A stretch of 64,000 nt of DNA from Hafnia alvei (GCF_900095695.1 NZ_FMIQ01000027.1:116794-180793); one strand, 5' to 3'; shown: positions 18,048-28,026, counted from the first letter of the stretch. Notes: generated from the sequence alone by a model not told the origin. Numbers and translations: made by a program.

Positions 18048-18742
18048 GAAACAGACACCATCAGATAACCGCGACCACGCAGCGTTTTGAACCAAGGCTG
18101 ACCATCTTTACGCTCTGGCAGCTTACGGCGCAGGTTAGAAATATGCATATCAATCGCGCGGTCAAAAGGTGTCAGACGTTTGCCGAGCACTTCTTGGCTT
18201 AAATGCTCACGTGACACTACCTGGCCCAAATGCTGTGCCAGCAAGTAGAGCAGGGTAAATTCAGTGCCGGTGAGCTCTAAGGTTTCCCCATCAAAGCTGG
18301 CTTCCTGACGTCCTGGATTAAGCAGCAGATGATCGACCTCTAGCGTTGGCGCATTGCTTTCGTTGCTTTGCTGCTGTTCATTCCAGTTGGAGCGACGCAG
18401 AATCGCACGAATACGCGCAACCAGTTCACGATCGTTAAATGGTTTTGGCAGATAGTCATCTGCACCAAGCTCAAGACCCAATACTCGGTCCAGTTCGCTA
18501 CCGCGAGCCGTGAGCATAATTACCGGCGTTTGATGATGTTGGCGCACTTCTTTCAAAGTATCGATACCGTTTTTCTTTGGCATCATTACGTCGAGCAATA
18601 ATAAATCAATGCTGGAATCTAAAAGTTCCAGAGCCTGTTCGCCATCGTGCGCTACCACGACGCTAAAACCTTCTAAATCAAGTAGTTCTTGTAAAAGTGA
18701 CGTCAGTTCGCGATCGTCATCAACCAGTAAAATTTTATTCAT
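18044..18742 (-). CDS. cpxR: Envelope stress response regulator CpxR
   Basis: OmpR-family response regulator of 232 residues. The receiver domain (1-120) has DDDRE near residue 8, the phosphoacceptor Asp in LLLLDVMMPKKNG near 51 and KPFNDREL near 101. The winged helix (about 130-232) includes TGTEFTLLYLL and the DNA-contact region FDRAIDMHISNLRRKL. It is co-translated with cpxA and diverges from cpxP; a CpxR box lies between, fitting autoregulation. Confidence 0.98.
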   Translation of the reverse strand: MNKILLVDDDRELTSLLQELLDLEGFSVVVAHDGEQALELLDSSIDLLLLDVMMPKKNGIDTLKEVRQHHQTPVIMLTARGSELDRVLGLELGADDYLPKPFNDRELVARIRAILRRSNWNEQQQSNESNAPTLEVDHLLLNPGRQEASFDGETLELTGTEFTLLYLLAQHLGQVVSREHLSQEVLGKRLTPFDRAIDMHISNLRRKLPERKDGQPWFKTLRGRGYLMVSVS

Positions 18743-18795
18743 AGGTGTTTACCTCCTGACGCAAAATACGACAACAAGTGCCGCTATTCCATGAC

Positions 18796-18810
18796 TTTAC
18801 TTAGTTTTAC
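18796..18810 (-). promoter_or_regulatory. CpxR box in the cpxR-cpxP divergent region
   Basis: On the minus strand the sequence reads GTAAA-ACTAA-GTAAA, an exact match to the known CpxR consensus GTAAA-N5-GTAAA. It lies 53 bp upstream of the cpxR start and about 80 bp upstream of cpxP. CpxR-P activation of cpxP and autoregulation of cpxRA are established in E. coli; the same control is inferred here. Confidence 0.85.
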
Positions 18811-18890
18811 ATGCACTGACGCTAGTTTTCAGGCCTCGAGTTACACTGATTCTCGTTGATTCACATAAGCGAGCCAAAGCAAAGGAGTAG

Positions 18891-19367
18891 ATGATGCGTA
18901 AAGTAACCTCGTTAGCCATGACTTTGATGCTTGCGATGGCCTCTACCGCAGCATTTGCCGATGGCACTCAACAAAACGGTATGTTGTATCAAAGTATGGA
19001 TCATAACCGCATGTTTGACGGTGTGAATCTTACCGAACATCAGCGTCAACAAATGCGCGATTTGATGCAACTAGCGCGACATGATTTACCCCGCGTTGAT
19101 ATAGCGGAGGCTGAAGCCATGCATAATCTGGTAACGGCAGAAAAGTTCGATGAAGCCGCAGTGCGGCAGTTAGCCGAAAAAATGGCTCAGGAGAGTATAA
19201 ACCGTCAGGTTGAAATGGCGAAAATTCGCAACCAGATGTACAACCTGCTGACTCCCGAGCAAAAGGCCCAGTTAAATGAGCGTTACCAGCAGCGTATTGC
19301 CAGTTGGCAGCAGCAGGTAGCGACCATGCAGAATACTTCAGCCCTGAAGTTAGGTACGAAAGAGTAG
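18891..19367 (+). CDS. cpxP: Periplasmic Cpx stress adaptor CpxP
   Basis: Spy/CpxP family protein of 157-158 residues. A signal peptide (about 1-22, ending AFA-DG) precedes a helical domain holding the two LTxxQ-type motifs, LTEHQRQQM near residue 46 and LTPEQKAQ near 123. In E. coli it inhibits CpxA in unstressed cells and helps degrade misfolded pilins. AAAGGAG precedes two adjacent ATGs; the second (18894) has the better spacing and fits the family N-terminus. It diverges from cpxR, with the CpxR box upstream. Confidence 0.93.
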   Translation: MMRKVTSLAMTLMLAMASTAAFADGTQQNGMLYQSMDHNRMFDGVNLTEHQRQQMRDLMQLARHDLPRVDIAEAEAMHNLVTAEKFDEAAVRQLAEKMAQESINRQVEMAKIRNQMYNLLTPEQKAQLNERYQQRIASWQQQVATMQNTSALKLGTKE

Positions 19368-19406
19368 CACCCTGTTTTTCCTTGCCATAGACACCATCCC
19401 TGTCTT

Positions 19407-19432
19407 CCCCACCTTACGGTGGGGTTTTTTTT
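19407..19432 (+). terminator. Terminator of cpxP
   Basis: CCCCACC-TTAC-GGTGGGG is a 7-bp GC-rich stem with a tetraloop, followed directly by eight T residues. It stands 39 bp after the cpxP stop and before fieF. Confidence 0.9.
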
Positions 19433-19531
19433 GTCTGTGATTTAACGATCGTATCGCGCCATTTTCCAACAGGCTTTTTTTTGTCATTAATTCGCTATAC
19501 TGAACAGCCCTAATCGTTAAAGGAAATTTTC

Positions 19532-20434
19532 ATGGACCAGCAGTATGCACGGTTAGTCAAAACCGCTGCGCTGGGAGCCACGGTTACTGCCACCGCTCTC
19601 CTCATTATTAAAACACTTGCCTGGTGGCATACTGGCTCGGTGAGCCTATTGGCGTCGCTGGTGGATTCCGTGGTGGATATCGCGGCCTCTCTGACAAATC
19701 TGTTTGTGGTTCGCTATTCTCTTCAGCCCGCCGATGAAGAGCACACGTTTGGTCACGGGAAAGCCGAGTCGTTGGCTGCTCTGGCCCAAAGCATGTTTAT
19801 TTCTGGTTCCGCGTTGTTCCTATTCCTCACCGGATTCCAGCACCTTATCAATCCTGAACCCATGACCGATCCAGGCTTGGGGATTGGGGTAACAATTATC
19901 GCTTTAGCTTGTACGATAGCATTGGTCACTTTCCAGCGTTGGGTTGTGCGCAAAACGCGCAGTCAGGCGGTGCGTGCCGATATGCTCCATTATCAGTCTG
20001 ATGTGATGATGAACGGTGCGATTCTTGTTTCTCTGGGGCTGAGCTGGTATGGCTTTACCCGCGCGGACTCCCTGTTTGCGTTGGGGATTGGGGTTTATAT
20101 CCTGTATAGCGCGCTGCGTATGGGATATGAAGCGGTCCAGTCTTTGTTGGATCGGGCTTTGGATGACGATGAAAGGCAGGCGATCGTTGATATTGTGCAC
20201 GCTTGGCCGGGCGTCAGCGGCGTGCATGATCTAAGAACCCGTCAGTCTGGGCCGACTCGTTTTATTCAGTTACATATTGAGATGGACGACAACCTGCCTT
20301 TAATTCAGGCTCATGGCATTGCTGAACAGGTTGAGCAGGCGATTTTGCAACGTTTTCCTGGTTCGGACGTGATTATTCATCAAGACCCATGTTCGGTGGT
20401 GCCTGATGGACGAAAAGGGCATTGGGAGCTCTAA
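19532..20434 (+). CDS. fieF: Cation-efflux pump FieF
   Basis: Cation diffusion facilitator of 300 residues that exports Fe(II) and Zn(II) by proton antiport. Six membrane helices span residues 10-200. The metal site is visible as LVDSVVD near residues 44-50 (DxxxD) and HYQSDVMMN near 153-161 (HxxxD). The cytoplasmic C-terminal domain (205-300) carries His/Asp residues ([23 protein letters not shown]). AAAGGAAA precedes the ATG. It stands alone between cpxP and pfkA, the conserved position. Confidence 0.96.
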   Translation: MDQQYARLVKTAALGATVTATALLIIKTLAWWHTGSVSLLASLVDSVVDIAASLTNLFVVRYSLQPADEEHTFGHGKAESLAALAQSMFISGSALFLFLTGFQHLINPEPMTDPGLGIGVTIIALACTIALVTFQRWVVRKTRSQAVRADMLHYQSDVMMNGAILVSLGLSWYGFTRADSLFALGIGVYILYSALRMGYEAVQSLLDRALDDDERQAIVDIVHAWPGVSGVHDLRTRQSGPTRFIQLHIEMDDNLPLIQAHGIAEQVEQAILQRFPGSDVIIHQDPCSVVPDGRKGHWEL

Positions 20435-20689
20435 TCACGGCTAAACTATAAGAAATAATGTTATTAGTGTGGTGAGTTTCTAAATTTATTCTTTAAATGC
20501 TTGGGAATTTTTTTACCACAAACTAGACTGACCTGAATCAATTCAGCTGGATAACTTTGATATAATATTCAGCAGTAGCAGCGATAAACGTTCATTTTTT
20601 ATACCTGTGTCCTGTACCACATATAATAACGTTTAGCGCGATGGCGAAAACAATTCTTAAGAATAGCATCTACAAGCTCAGAGGTAGTC

Positions 20690-21652
20690 ATGATCAAGAA
20701 AATCGGTGTATTGACGAGTGGCGGTGACGCTCCAGGTATGAACGCTGCGATCCGTGGTGTTGTACGTGCAGCGTTGGCGAAAGGGTTAGAAGTCTACGGT
20801 ATTGAGGACGGCTACCTTGGCTTGTACGAAGGTCGAATGAAGCAGCTGGATCGCTCAAGTGTTTCAGACATGATTAACCGCGGTGGCACTTTCTTGGGTT
20901 CCGCGCGTTTCCCTGAATTCCGTGACGACAAAGTGCGTGAGAAAGCCGTTGATAACATGCGTAAAGTTGGTTTAGACGCATTGGTCGTTATCGGCGGTGA
21001 TGGTTCGTACATGGGCGCGAAGCGCATCACTGAAATGGGTTTCCCTTGCATTGGTTTGCCGGGCACCATTGATAACGACGTAGCCGGTACCGACTACACC
21101 ATCGGTTACTTCACCGCGTTAGAAACCGTGGTTGAAGCGATTGACCGTCTGCGTGATACCTCTTCTTCTCACCAGCGTATCTCTATCGTTGAAGTGATGG
21201 GTCGCTACTGTGGCGATTTGACTCTGGCGGCGGCGATTGCCGGTGGCTGTGAATTCATCGTTCTGCCAGAAGTTGAGTTCAAACGCGAAGATCTGGTTAA
21301 CGAAATCAAAGCGGGCATCATCAAAGGTAAAAAACACGCGATTGTGGCTATCACCGAGCATATCTGTGATATCGATGAACTGGCGAAACACATCGAGCAA
21401 GAGACCGGTCGTGAAACTCGTGCAACCGTACTGGGCCACATTCAGCGCGGCGGTGCGCCGGTTGCTTATGACCGTATTCTGGCTTCCCGCATGGGTGCGT
21501 ACTCCATTGAGCTGCTGTTGCAGGGTTATGGCGGCCGTTGCGTTGGTATTCAGAACGAAAAACTGGTTCACCATGACATCATCGACGCTGTGGAAAACAT
21601 GAAGCGTCCGTTCAAAGGTGACTGGTTAGAAACAGCGAAAGTACTGTACTAA
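20690..21652 (+). CDS. pfkA: 6-phosphofructokinase isozyme I
   Basis: ATP-dependent PfkA of 320 residues, the standard length. It phosphorylates fructose 6-phosphate at the committed step of glycolysis. [18 protein letters not shown] at the N-terminus binds ATP, with GGDGSYMGA near 103-111. [15 protein letters not shown] near 124-138 includes the catalytic Asp, and [13 protein letters not shown] near 165-177 binds substrate. GLPGTIDND and the effector-site arginines match the allosteric bacterial enzyme. AGAGG precedes the ATG. A terminator follows. Confidence 0.98.
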   Translation: MIKKIGVLTSGGDAPGMNAAIRGVVRAALAKGLEVYGIEDGYLGLYEGRMKQLDRSSVSDMINRGGTFLGSARFPEFRDDKVREKAVDNMRKVGLDALVVIGGDGSYMGAKRITEMGFPCIGLPGTIDNDVAGTDYTIGYFTALETVVEAIDRLRDTSSSHQRISIVEVMGRYCGDLTLAAAIAGGCEFIVLPEVEFKREDLVNEIKAGIIKGKKHAIVAITEHICDIDELAKHIEQETGRETRATVLGHIQRGGAPVAYDRILASRMGAYSIELLLQGYGGRCVGIQNEKLVHHDIIDAVENMKRPFKGDWLETAKVLY

Positions 21653-21697
21653 TCGTTTCACAAATCTCGTTTCACAAATCGACAGTGAACCTGATTC

Positions 21698-21721
21698 AAA
21701 AGCCCCTTTTTGGGGCTTTTT
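21698..21721 (+). terminator. Terminator of pfkA
   Basis: AAAAGCCCC pairs with GGGGCTTTT around a five-T loop, and more T follows. It is 45 bp after the pfkA stop. Confidence 0.9.
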
Positions 21722-21869
21722 GCTTATCCTGACTAATAAACCCTCTGAGTAAAACTCTTTTTATTATTCCTTGAAGATATAACTGTATCTTTTTTATTCT
21801 TTAATCATTTCTCGGGTTTCTGGCAGGCTCTATCTTAACTTCTTGGGGACAAAGTTTTGGAGAGCGGTG

Positions 21870-22859
21870 ATGCATAAATTCGGGATTGGGCTGTCGTTAC
21901 TGCTGGTGGCTACCGGTGCGCTGGCAAAAGATATTCAGTTGCTAAACGTTTCTTACGATCCAACGCGAGAGCTTTATCAACAATACAACGAGGCTTTCAG
22001 CAAACATTATAAGCAAGAAACGGGCGATAATGTGACGATCAGACAGTCTCATGGTGGCTCGGGTAAGCAGGCGACTTCGGTCATCAACGGCATCGAGGCC
22101 GATGTTGTCACGCTCGCGCTGGCTTATGACGTTGACGCCATCGCTGAACGCGGTCGCATCGATAAAAACTGGATTAAACGCCTGCCAGATAACTCTGCAC
22201 CTTACACTTCGACCATTGTATTTTTGGTACGTAAAGGAAATCCCAAGCAGATCCACGACTGGAATGATTTAATCAAGCCGGGCGTTGCCATTATTACTCC
22301 TAATCCAAAAACCTCCGGCGGCGCTCGTTGGAACTATTTAGGCGCATGGGGTTATGCATTGCAGAACAACAACAACGATCAGGCAAAAGCTAAAGAGTTC
22401 GTGAAAGCGTTGTATAAGAACGTAGAGGTGCTGGATTCTGGCGCGCGTGGCGCAACCAATACCTTTGTTGAGCGTGGCATCGGCGATGTGCTGATTGCAT
22501 GGGAAAATGAAGCGTTGTTGGCGCAGCATGAGCTGGGTAAAGATCAGTTTGAAATCGTGACGCCAAGCGTTTCTATTCTTGCAGAGCCAACGGTATCGGT
22601 TGTCGATAAAGTGGTTGATAAGCGCGGTACACGTCAGGTTGCTGATGAATATCTGAAGTATCTGTATTCACCGGAGGGGCAAACTATTGCCGCGAAGAAC
22701 TACTACCGCCCACGCGATGAGGCAGTTGCCAAACAATACAGCCAGCAGTTCCCACAGCTGAAGCTGTTTACCGTTGACCAAGTCTTTGGCGGCTGGCAGA
22801 AAGCGCAGAAAGAGCACTTTTCAACCGGTGGCGAGTTTGATCAAATCTCGCAGCGATAA
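21870..22859 (+). CDS. sbp: Periplasmic sulfate-binding protein
   Basis: Solute-binding protein of 329 residues for the sulfate/thiosulfate ABC importer CysTWA. The signal peptide ends at ALA-KDIQ (about residue 19). [34 protein letters not shown] and [16 protein letters not shown] are the ligand-binding stretches of the family. I start at MHKFGIG, with GGAG upstream; a longer frame adds nine residues without such a site. The transporter genes are not in this window. Confidence 0.96.
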   Translation: MHKFGIGLSLLLVATGALAKDIQLLNVSYDPTRELYQQYNEAFSKHYKQETGDNVTIRQSHGGSGKQATSVINGIEADVVTLALAYDVDAIAERGRIDKNWIKRLPDNSAPYTSTIVFLVRKGNPKQIHDWNDLIKPGVAIITPNPKTSGGARWNYLGAWGYALQNNNNDQAKAKEFVKALYKNVEVLDSGARGATNTFVERGIGDVLIAWENEALLAQHELGKDQFEIVTPSVSILAEPTVSVVDKVVDKRGTRQVADEYLKYLYSPEGQTIAAKNYYRPRDEAVAKQYSQQFPQLKLFTVDQVFGGWQKAQKEHFSTGGEFDQISQR

Positions 22860-22872
22860 AATGTTAGATATA

Positions 22873-22897
22873 AAAAAACCCCGGATGTCCGGGGTTT
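22873..22897. terminator. Bidirectional terminator between sbp and tpiA
   Basis: AAAAAACCCCGG-ATGT-CCGGGGTTTTT lies between the convergent sbp and tpiA stops. T-runs on both strands suit termination in both directions. Confidence 0.92.
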
Positions 22898-22922
22898 TTG
22901 CATTTAAAGTGCAAAAAAGCGA

Positions 22923-23690
22923 TTAGGCTTTTTTCGCTTCAGCTGCTGCTTTAACGATAACTGCGAAAGCGTCAGCTTTCAGAGATGCACCGCCAACCAG
23001 CGCGCCATCGATGTCTGGCTGGGTGAACAGCTCAGCAGCGTTAGCGGCATTCACAGAACCACCGTACTGAATGATCACTTCTTCAGCGGCTTCAGCGTTG
23101 TGTTTAGCGATATGATCGCGGATGAATTTGTGAACGGCCTGAGCCTGTGCTGGAGTTGCAGATTTGCCAGTACCGATTGCCCATACTGGTTCGTAAGCGA
23201 TGACTGCACCTTTGAACACCTGAGCGCCCATGGTTTTCAGCACAGCGTCTAACTGACGCGCACAAACTTCCTGAGTTTTACCTGCTTCGTTTTCTGCGTC
23301 GGTTTCACCGATGCACAGAACAGGGATTAAACCTGCTTCTTTAACCGCTGCGAATTTCTCAGCAATGAACTCGTCGCTTTCTTTGTGGTAAGTACGACGT
23401 TCTGAATGGCCGATAATGATGTATTTAGCACCAACATCTTTCAGCATCTGAGCAGAGGTTTCACCAGTGAATGCGCCAGAAGCGTTGATGCCAACGTCTT
23501 GCGCACCCAGAGCGATACGAGAACCCGCCAGAGTATGTGCAGCCTGATCCAGATAGATAGTTGGTGGCGCGATAGCAACGTCACAGTTGGCCACTTCGCT
23601 CAGTTCGTTACGCAGCGCGAGGATCAGTTCGTTGACCATGTGGTGGCTGCCGTTGAGTTTCCAGTTGCCCATGACTAATGGTTGACGCAT
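22923..23690 (-). CDS. tpiA: Triosephosphate isomerase
   Basis: 255-residue TIM-barrel enzyme interconverting glyceraldehyde 3-phosphate and dihydroxyacetone phosphate. The start at [14 protein letters not shown] has GGAG eight bases upstream, which rules out the in-frame ATG three bases from that site. Catalytic residues are the Lys in NWKLNG, the His in IIGHSERR near 95 and the Glu in [11 protein letters not shown] near 167. GGSVNAANA and GALVGGASL near the end bind the phosphate. Confidence 0.98.
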   Translation of the reverse strand: MRQPLVMGNWKLNGSHHMVNELILALRNELSEVANCDVAIAPPTIYLDQAAHTLAGSRIALGAQDVGINASGAFTGETSAQMLKDVGAKYIIIGHSERRTYHKESDEFIAEKFAAVKEAGLIPVLCIGETDAENEAGKTQEVCARQLDAVLKTMGAQVFKGAVIAYEPVWAIGTGKSATPAQAQAVHKFIRDHIAKHNAEAAEEVIIQYGGSVNAANAAELFTQPDIDGALVGGASLKADAFAVIVKAAAEAKKA

Positions 23691-23816
23691 TTTCATTTCT
23701 CCAATTCGGGAACACATAATCGTAAAAGTCTGCCTTACGGCATTGTCTGTAAATCAGTATAGAAAGCTCGCGACTAAGAAGTTTTGTTTTCCATCATGAA
23801 ATACGAAAGGATGCGA

Positions 23817-24503
23817 TTAAGTTGCATTATCTGATAACGACAGCTTAATCGGTTCAACAGCGAAAGTAATACCTTTTTCTGCGCTATCTGACACCACATA
23901 GCGCAATGCCCCATCATTTTGGGCGAAATAGAGCTGACCTTTCCCTTTATTCAACAGCGAGGAGACCTTAGCGGTGCACTGATCAAAGGACAGTGTAGGC
24001 GAAAAATGACGCATGATGGCGGCCATATAATTTACAGCCAGCGCGCGTGATGCTTTGTCTTTGTCATCCGGCTTCACTGCTTTTTTATCCTCAGCTTTGC
24101 CGCTCTCTTTTTCGTTTTTTACTGGGGCGGGTGGGACATAGGTAATCTGTAAGCTTTTAATCTTGCCGGTGCCTTTTTCCAGCACCACCGAAGAGTAGAG
24201 CTCGTCGTTGATTTTGCTCGCCGCGCGGGTAATGGCTATTTCTTCATTTTTAACACTGATAGCACGGTATTCATTGATGATGAGCGTCGGATTTTCAACG
24301 TTGTACTTAGACCTGAACTCAACCAGCGTTAAATCAAACGTGGGCGCATTGGGGAGCAGATAAGGCGCCGCAGGGAGCTCGTCACTCAGGGAGTGCTTTT
24401 CATCTGATGCCGCATGGGTAGAAAAACTGATGGTGGAGGCCCATAGAAGCAGTATCGGTAAGAAGAAAACTTTGTTGGATGTGTAGCAACTCATTTTTTT
24501 CAT
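23817..24503 (-). CDS. yiiQ: DUF1454 family protein YiiQ
   Basis: Exported protein of about 228 residues and unknown function. A signal peptide (about residues 5-31, ending THAAS) is followed by a soluble domain with a Lys/Glu/Asp-rich linker (KNEKESGKAEDKKAVK near 127-142) and a C-terminal region with one Cys (FDQCTAKVSSLL). The start is uncertain: ATGs at 24527, 24503 and 24494 are in frame, and I choose 24503 because it gives a compact signal peptide. The Lys-rich linker is longer than I expect for the family. It lies between tpiA and yiiR, the conserved place. Confidence 0.85.
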   Translation of the reverse strand: MKKMSCYTSNKVFFLPILLLWASTISFSTHAASDEKHSLSDELPAAPYLLPNAPTFDLTLVEFRSKYNVENPTLIINEYRAISVKNEEIAITRAASKINDELYSSVVLEKGTGKIKSLQITYVPPAPVKNEKESGKAEDKKAVKPDDKDKASRALAVNYMAAIMRHFSPTLSFDQCTAKVSSLLNKGKGQLYFAQNDGALRYVVSDSAEKGITFAVEPIKLSLSDNAT

Positions 24504-24680
24504 TGTTGGTCTGATTTTCCAATCCACTATTCTGAATGCTGGTAATACACACGCCTGATACCTGATTAAAGCGTTTTAGGAGGGTGATTGTCAAAATTGT
24601 GTGCAAAATTCCCCGATGACTAATCGAGATAAGGTAGACTTTGTCGCCATTAGGTTTAATTACGTAGGTAACGTCGGAAA

Positions 24681-25112
24681 ATGACCATTCAAAAATGGTG
24701 TTTCTCTTTTAACGGACGAATCGGGCGGCGCGATTTCTGGATTTGGATGGGATTGTGGGCGCTGCTTTTAGTGATTATTTTTTCCATTGCGGGAAGCGGT
24801 TGGGTTTCACTGCAAACGGCGGCATTTGGCTTAGTATTTTCTCTTTGGCCAACGGCTGCGGTGCTGGTGAAGCGTTTGCACGATCGTAATAAATCAGGCT
24901 GGTGGGCGCTTTTAGTGGTACTGGCATGGATGTTAGCCGCCGGAAATTGGAGCATGCTGGCCGAGATCTGGCAGTGGGGCGTTGGGCGTTTTATTCCTAC
25001 GCTAATTGGCGTGATGGTGCTGATTGATTGCGGCTCATTCGTGGGAACAGAAGGCGATAACCGTTTTGGCCCAGAGCCTACGCCTGTCGATTTTAAGAAC
25101 GCGGGGCGTTAA
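24681..25112 (+). CDS. yiiR: DUF805 membrane protein YiiR
   Basis: 143-residue inner-membrane protein with about four hydrophobic segments. The N-terminal SFNGRIGRRDFWIW and the central KRLHDRNKSGWWAL are hallmarks of DUF805, and the C-terminus DNRFGPEP is also typical. Function unknown. It diverges from yiiQ and converges on fpr; a stem-loop follows. Confidence 0.9.
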   Translation: MTIQKWCFSFNGRIGRRDFWIWMGLWALLLVIIFSIAGSGWVSLQTAAFGLVFSLWPTAAVLVKRLHDRNKSGWWALLVVLAWMLAAGNWSMLAEIWQWGVGRFIPTLIGVMVLIDCGSFVGTEGDNRFGPEPTPVDFKNAGR

Positions 25113-25122
25113 ACCAAGAAAA

Positions 25123-25145
25123 GTGCCGGATAGTTTATCCGGCAC
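25123..25145 (-). terminator. Terminator between yiiR and fpr
   Basis: GTGCCGGATA-GTT-TATCCGGCAC is a 10-bp perfect stem with a three-base loop. On the minus strand TTTTCTT follows, so it mainly serves fpr. Confidence 0.8.
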
Positions 25146-25160
25146 TCGATCGTAGCGCGA

Positions 25161-25907
25161 TTACCAGTAATGCTCGCTGGTAATATGGCCAGGTTTACGG
25201 CGTAGATGCTTACGCATCCCACGCGTTTCCTTCAAGACCTGCTGGGTATCGCGCACCATCTGCGGATTGCCGCACAGCATCATATGGCTAGTGTCGGCAT
25301 CAATTTTCAGCCCAACTGCGGCTTCCAGCGAGCCATCCTCAATTAACGCAGGAACTCGACCCTGCAGCGAACTCGCAGCATTCTCACGGCTCACCACGGT
25401 TTGAATCCGCAGTTTACCGTTATAACGCTGCTCAAGTTGTTGCATCAGCGGTAAATAGCTTAGGTCTTGCGCTAGACGAGCCGCATGAACCAAAACGATA
25501 TTTTCAAAGCGTTCTAGGTCTTTGCCTTCCTGCAGAATCGACAGATACGGCCCCAGTGCGGTTCCTGTTGCGAGCATCCACAGCGTATTGCAGTCAGGCA
25601 CCTCTTCCAGAACAAAGAAGCCTGCGGCCTCTTCTGTCACCTGTAAAGTATCTCCGGCCTGCAGACTATGTAGGCGAGGGCTGAGCTTGCCATCAGGCAC
25701 GGTCACCAGATAAAACTCTAAGTTACTATCGCTCGGCGCGTTGACGTAAGAGTAAGCGCGTTGCACGCGCTCACCGTTGATATCTAAGCCGAGTTTGGCA
25801 AACTGGCCAGCCGTAAAGGCTTTGACCGGTGCTTGCACCTGTATGCTGAACAGATTATCTGTCCAGTGTTGAACTTGAGTAATGGTTCCCGTTACCCATT
25901 CTGCCAT
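25161..25907 (-). CDS. fpr: Ferredoxin/flavodoxin-NADP+ reductase
   Basis: 248-residue FAD enzyme that passes electrons between NADPH and flavodoxin or ferredoxin, feeding oxidative-stress repair and Fe-S or radical enzymes. FAD contacts are in RVQRAYSYVNAP near residues 47-58; the NADP domain has ATGTALGPYLSIL near 113-125. The C-terminal YW is usual for the bacterial subclass. The ATG lies two bases after the stop of the upstream regulator gene, and its GGGAG Shine-Dalgarno is inside that gene, so the two are coupled. In E. coli fpr is SoxS-regulated and monocistronic; here the leading regulator implies different control. Confidence 0.95.
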   Translation of the reverse strand: MAEWVTGTITQVQHWTDNLFSIQVQAPVKAFTAGQFAKLGLDINGERVQRAYSYVNAPSDSNLEFYLVTVPDGKLSPRLHSLQAGDTLQVTEEAAGFFVLEEVPDCNTLWMLATGTALGPYLSILQEGKDLERFENIVLVHAARLAQDLSYLPLMQQLEQRYNGKLRIQTVVSRENAASSLQGRVPALIEDGSLEAAVGLKIDADTSHMMLCGNPQMVRDTQQVLKETRGMRKHLRRKPGHITSEHYW

Positions 25908-25909
25908 GG

Positions 25910-26533
25910 TTACAACTCCCGAGGTGTAATGCGATATGCACAGCGGCGTGAGTTGGAAATAATATGCTCGACTCGGTCAATTTCATAGTTCGGCCCTAAA
26001 AGACGATGCAATAAACTCAGCTCTGAGTTGCATAAGTTACCGCAGTTGTGGGCTGCAACGCCAATCGGACAGTGGTTTTCGATCAGGACGACGGCATCGT
26101 CTTCGACTTCCAACTCGGCCATATAACCATCGTTTTGGCGCAGGCGAGCTAAGGCCTGAAAGCGTTCCTCTCCTTCAGGATGCTTTTCAAGTTCGGTCGC
26201 GTAACGATTGAAGAGAGAGTCTTCGCGCACGTTAATGAGTTTGTCGACGCCTTCATCACCAAATAATTGCTGTGCAGCGCCAAGTAGCACGCGTGACAAG
26301 TCTTGATGACGGTCTGGGAATTGGCCGTGGCCCTTGGTGGTTAATGACCAATAACGCGTTGGGCGACCCACCTTGGTTCTGGCCTCTTCATAACAGACAA
26401 GCTCACGTTGCTCGAGCTGCTGTAAATGCTGGCGAATGCCCATAGTCGTGATAGCAATTCTATCTGCGAGCATTTTGGCTGATTGAGGGCCTAGGCTCTT
26501 CAACTGCAGCATAATCAGTTCTGGTGTCTTCAT
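25910..26533 (-). CDS. SufR-like iron-sulfur winged-helix transcriptional regulator
   Basis: 207-residue regulator. The N-terminal winged helix (about 1-70: LADRIAITTMGIRQHLQQLE, then a wing at GRPTRYWSLTTKG) is of the DeoR/ArsR-like SufR type. The C-terminal half carries four cysteines as Cys155-x8-Cys164-x3-Cys168-x29-Cys198, in ENHCPIG, AHNCGNLC and SRRCAYRI, which fits an Fe-S cluster site as in SufR. AAAGGA precedes the ATG. It is transcribed directly into fpr and diverges from emrD over 292 bp, so it may sense Fe-S or redox state and control fpr, itself and perhaps emrD. That is inference; the family assignment rests on motif reading. Confidence 0.82.
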   Translation of the reverse strand: MKTPELIMLQLKSLGPQSAKMLADRIAITTMGIRQHLQQLEQRELVCYEEARTKVGRPTRYWSLTTKGHGQFPDRHQDLSRVLLGAAQQLFGDEGVDKLINVREDSLFNRYATELEKHPEGEERFQALARLRQNDGYMAELEVEDDAVVLIENHCPIGVAAHNCGNLCNSELSLLHRLLGPNYEIDRVEHIISNSRRCAYRITPREL

Positions 26534-26825
26534 GACTCAAATCCTTTTGGAAAGTGGGTATATAGTTTAATAACTTATAAATCGCTATTAAATGATTAAT
26601 ATTCTCTATTTTTAATCTCGTCGCAGAAAGAACATAGGGCTGTAACTTTTTCTTTACGAGTTAGGTACTTTTATACGCCAAATCACCTCAGAATAAAGAA
26701 CCTAACTCTCTCGTTTATTTAAACCAATCTGTTAGATTATGCGCCGATCTATGGATTTAACTTCCTGACTTTCACCAAGTGAATAGTTGATTATACTAAT
26801 TTAATGCGTCGGCAAGCGTAAGATA

Positions 26826-28010
26826 ATGAGAAAGCTCGAAAATTTTCATCTGTTAGTGATGTTGATTCTATTAGTCGCCGTTGGTCAGATGGCGCAAACC
26901 ATTTATGTGCCTTCTATTGCCGATATGGCGCGCGATTTAGGCGTGCGTAGCGGTGCGGTACAGGGCGTGATGGCTGCTTATTTACTGACCTATGGTGGAT
27001 CGCAGTTGATCTACGGCCCGATATCCGATCGAGTAGGGCGCCGTCCCGTTATTCTGCTCGGTATGGGGATTTTCATCGCAGGTGCGCTGTGGGCATTGCT
27101 GTCTACCAATTTGGACATGCTGATCATGGCGAGTGCCTTGCAAGGTATGGGGACTGGTGTTGCCGGTGTGATGGCACGAACCATGCCACGCGATCTTTAC
27201 GAAGGGCCTTCTCTACGTTATGCCAATAGTCTATTAAACATGGGTATTCTGGTCAGTCCGCTGTTGGCGCCGGTAATCGGTGGCATGTTGGATTCGGTAT
27301 TAGGCTGGCGTGCTTGCTATGGGTTTCTGCTGCTGCTTTGCGTTTGCGTCATGTTTTCGATGTATCGCTTTCTGCCAGAAACGCGCCCTGCCAACGCGCC
27401 GCGTAAGAATATGCTTGCTAGCTATAAGATGTTGCTGACCAACGGCTCGTTTGGTTGCTATCTGATTATGTTGGTCGGTGGACTGGCCGGGGTGGCTGTT
27501 TTTGAAGCTTGTTCTGGCGTCTTAATGGGCGGCGTATTAGAGCTTAGCGGTATTGTCGTCAGCATTCTGTTTATTCTGCCTATTCCAGCGGCCTTCTTTG
27601 GCGCTTGGTACGCTGGACGTCAGGGAAAAAGCTTCTCTACGTTGATGTGGCATTCGGTGATTAGCTGTTTGGTTGCTGGGTTTATGATGTGGATACCGGG
27701 TTGGTTTGGCATTATGAATATCTGGACGCTGGTTGTGCCTGCGGCGCTGTTCTTCTTTGGTGCCGGAATGCTGTTCCCATTGGCTACCACCGGTGCTATG
27801 GAGCCATTCCCATTCTTGGCCGGTGCGGCGGGTGCTTTAGTCGGGGGACTGCAAAACGTGGGTTCTGGCGCTATGGCGTGGTTTTCAGCACTGCTGCCTC
27901 AGACGGGGCAATTCAGCCTAGGTATGTTAATGACGGCGATGGGCGTGATGATCCTGCTTTGCTGGCTGCCGCTGGCGCATAAAATGCAGCAGCAAGGGCA
28001 TATGGCGTAG
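26826..28010 (+). CDS. emrD: Multidrug efflux MFS transporter EmrD
   Basis: 394-residue major facilitator protein with twelve predicted membrane helices. The loop 2-3 signature YGPISDRVGRRPVILLG (about 61-77) marks the DHA1 drug:H+ antiporters. The N-terminus MRKLENFHLLVMLILLVAVG and GQMAQTIYVPSIADMA match EmrD, which exports amphipathic compounds and uncouplers in E. coli. Shine-Dalgarno is weak. In E. coli emrD lies elsewhere in the chromosome; beside glpX/fpr is the arrangement I know from Serratia-like genomes. Confidence 0.92.
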   Translation: MRKLENFHLLVMLILLVAVGQMAQTIYVPSIADMARDLGVRSGAVQGVMAAYLLTYGGSQLIYGPISDRVGRRPVILLGMGIFIAGALWALLSTNLDMLIMASALQGMGTGVAGVMARTMPRDLYEGPSLRYANSLLNMGILVSPLLAPVIGGMLDSVLGWRACYGFLLLLCVCVMFSMYRFLPETRPANAPRKNMLASYKMLLTNGSFGCYLIMLVGGLAGVAVFEACSGVLMGGVLELSGIVVSILFILPIPAAFFGAWYAGRQGKSFSTLMWHSVISCLVAGFMMWIPGWFGIMNIWTLVVPAALFFFGAGMLFPLATTGAMEPFPFLAGAAGALVGGLQNVGSGAMAWFSALLPQTGQFSLGMLMTAMGVMILLCWLPLAHKMQQQGHMA

Positions 28011-28026
28011 TCGTTGAAATAACATC

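Noticed and set aside
20435..20689. FruR (Cra) site upstream of pfkA
   Set aside because: AAACGTTCA and ATAACGTTTAG resemble half-sites, but no full match to the consensus is seen.
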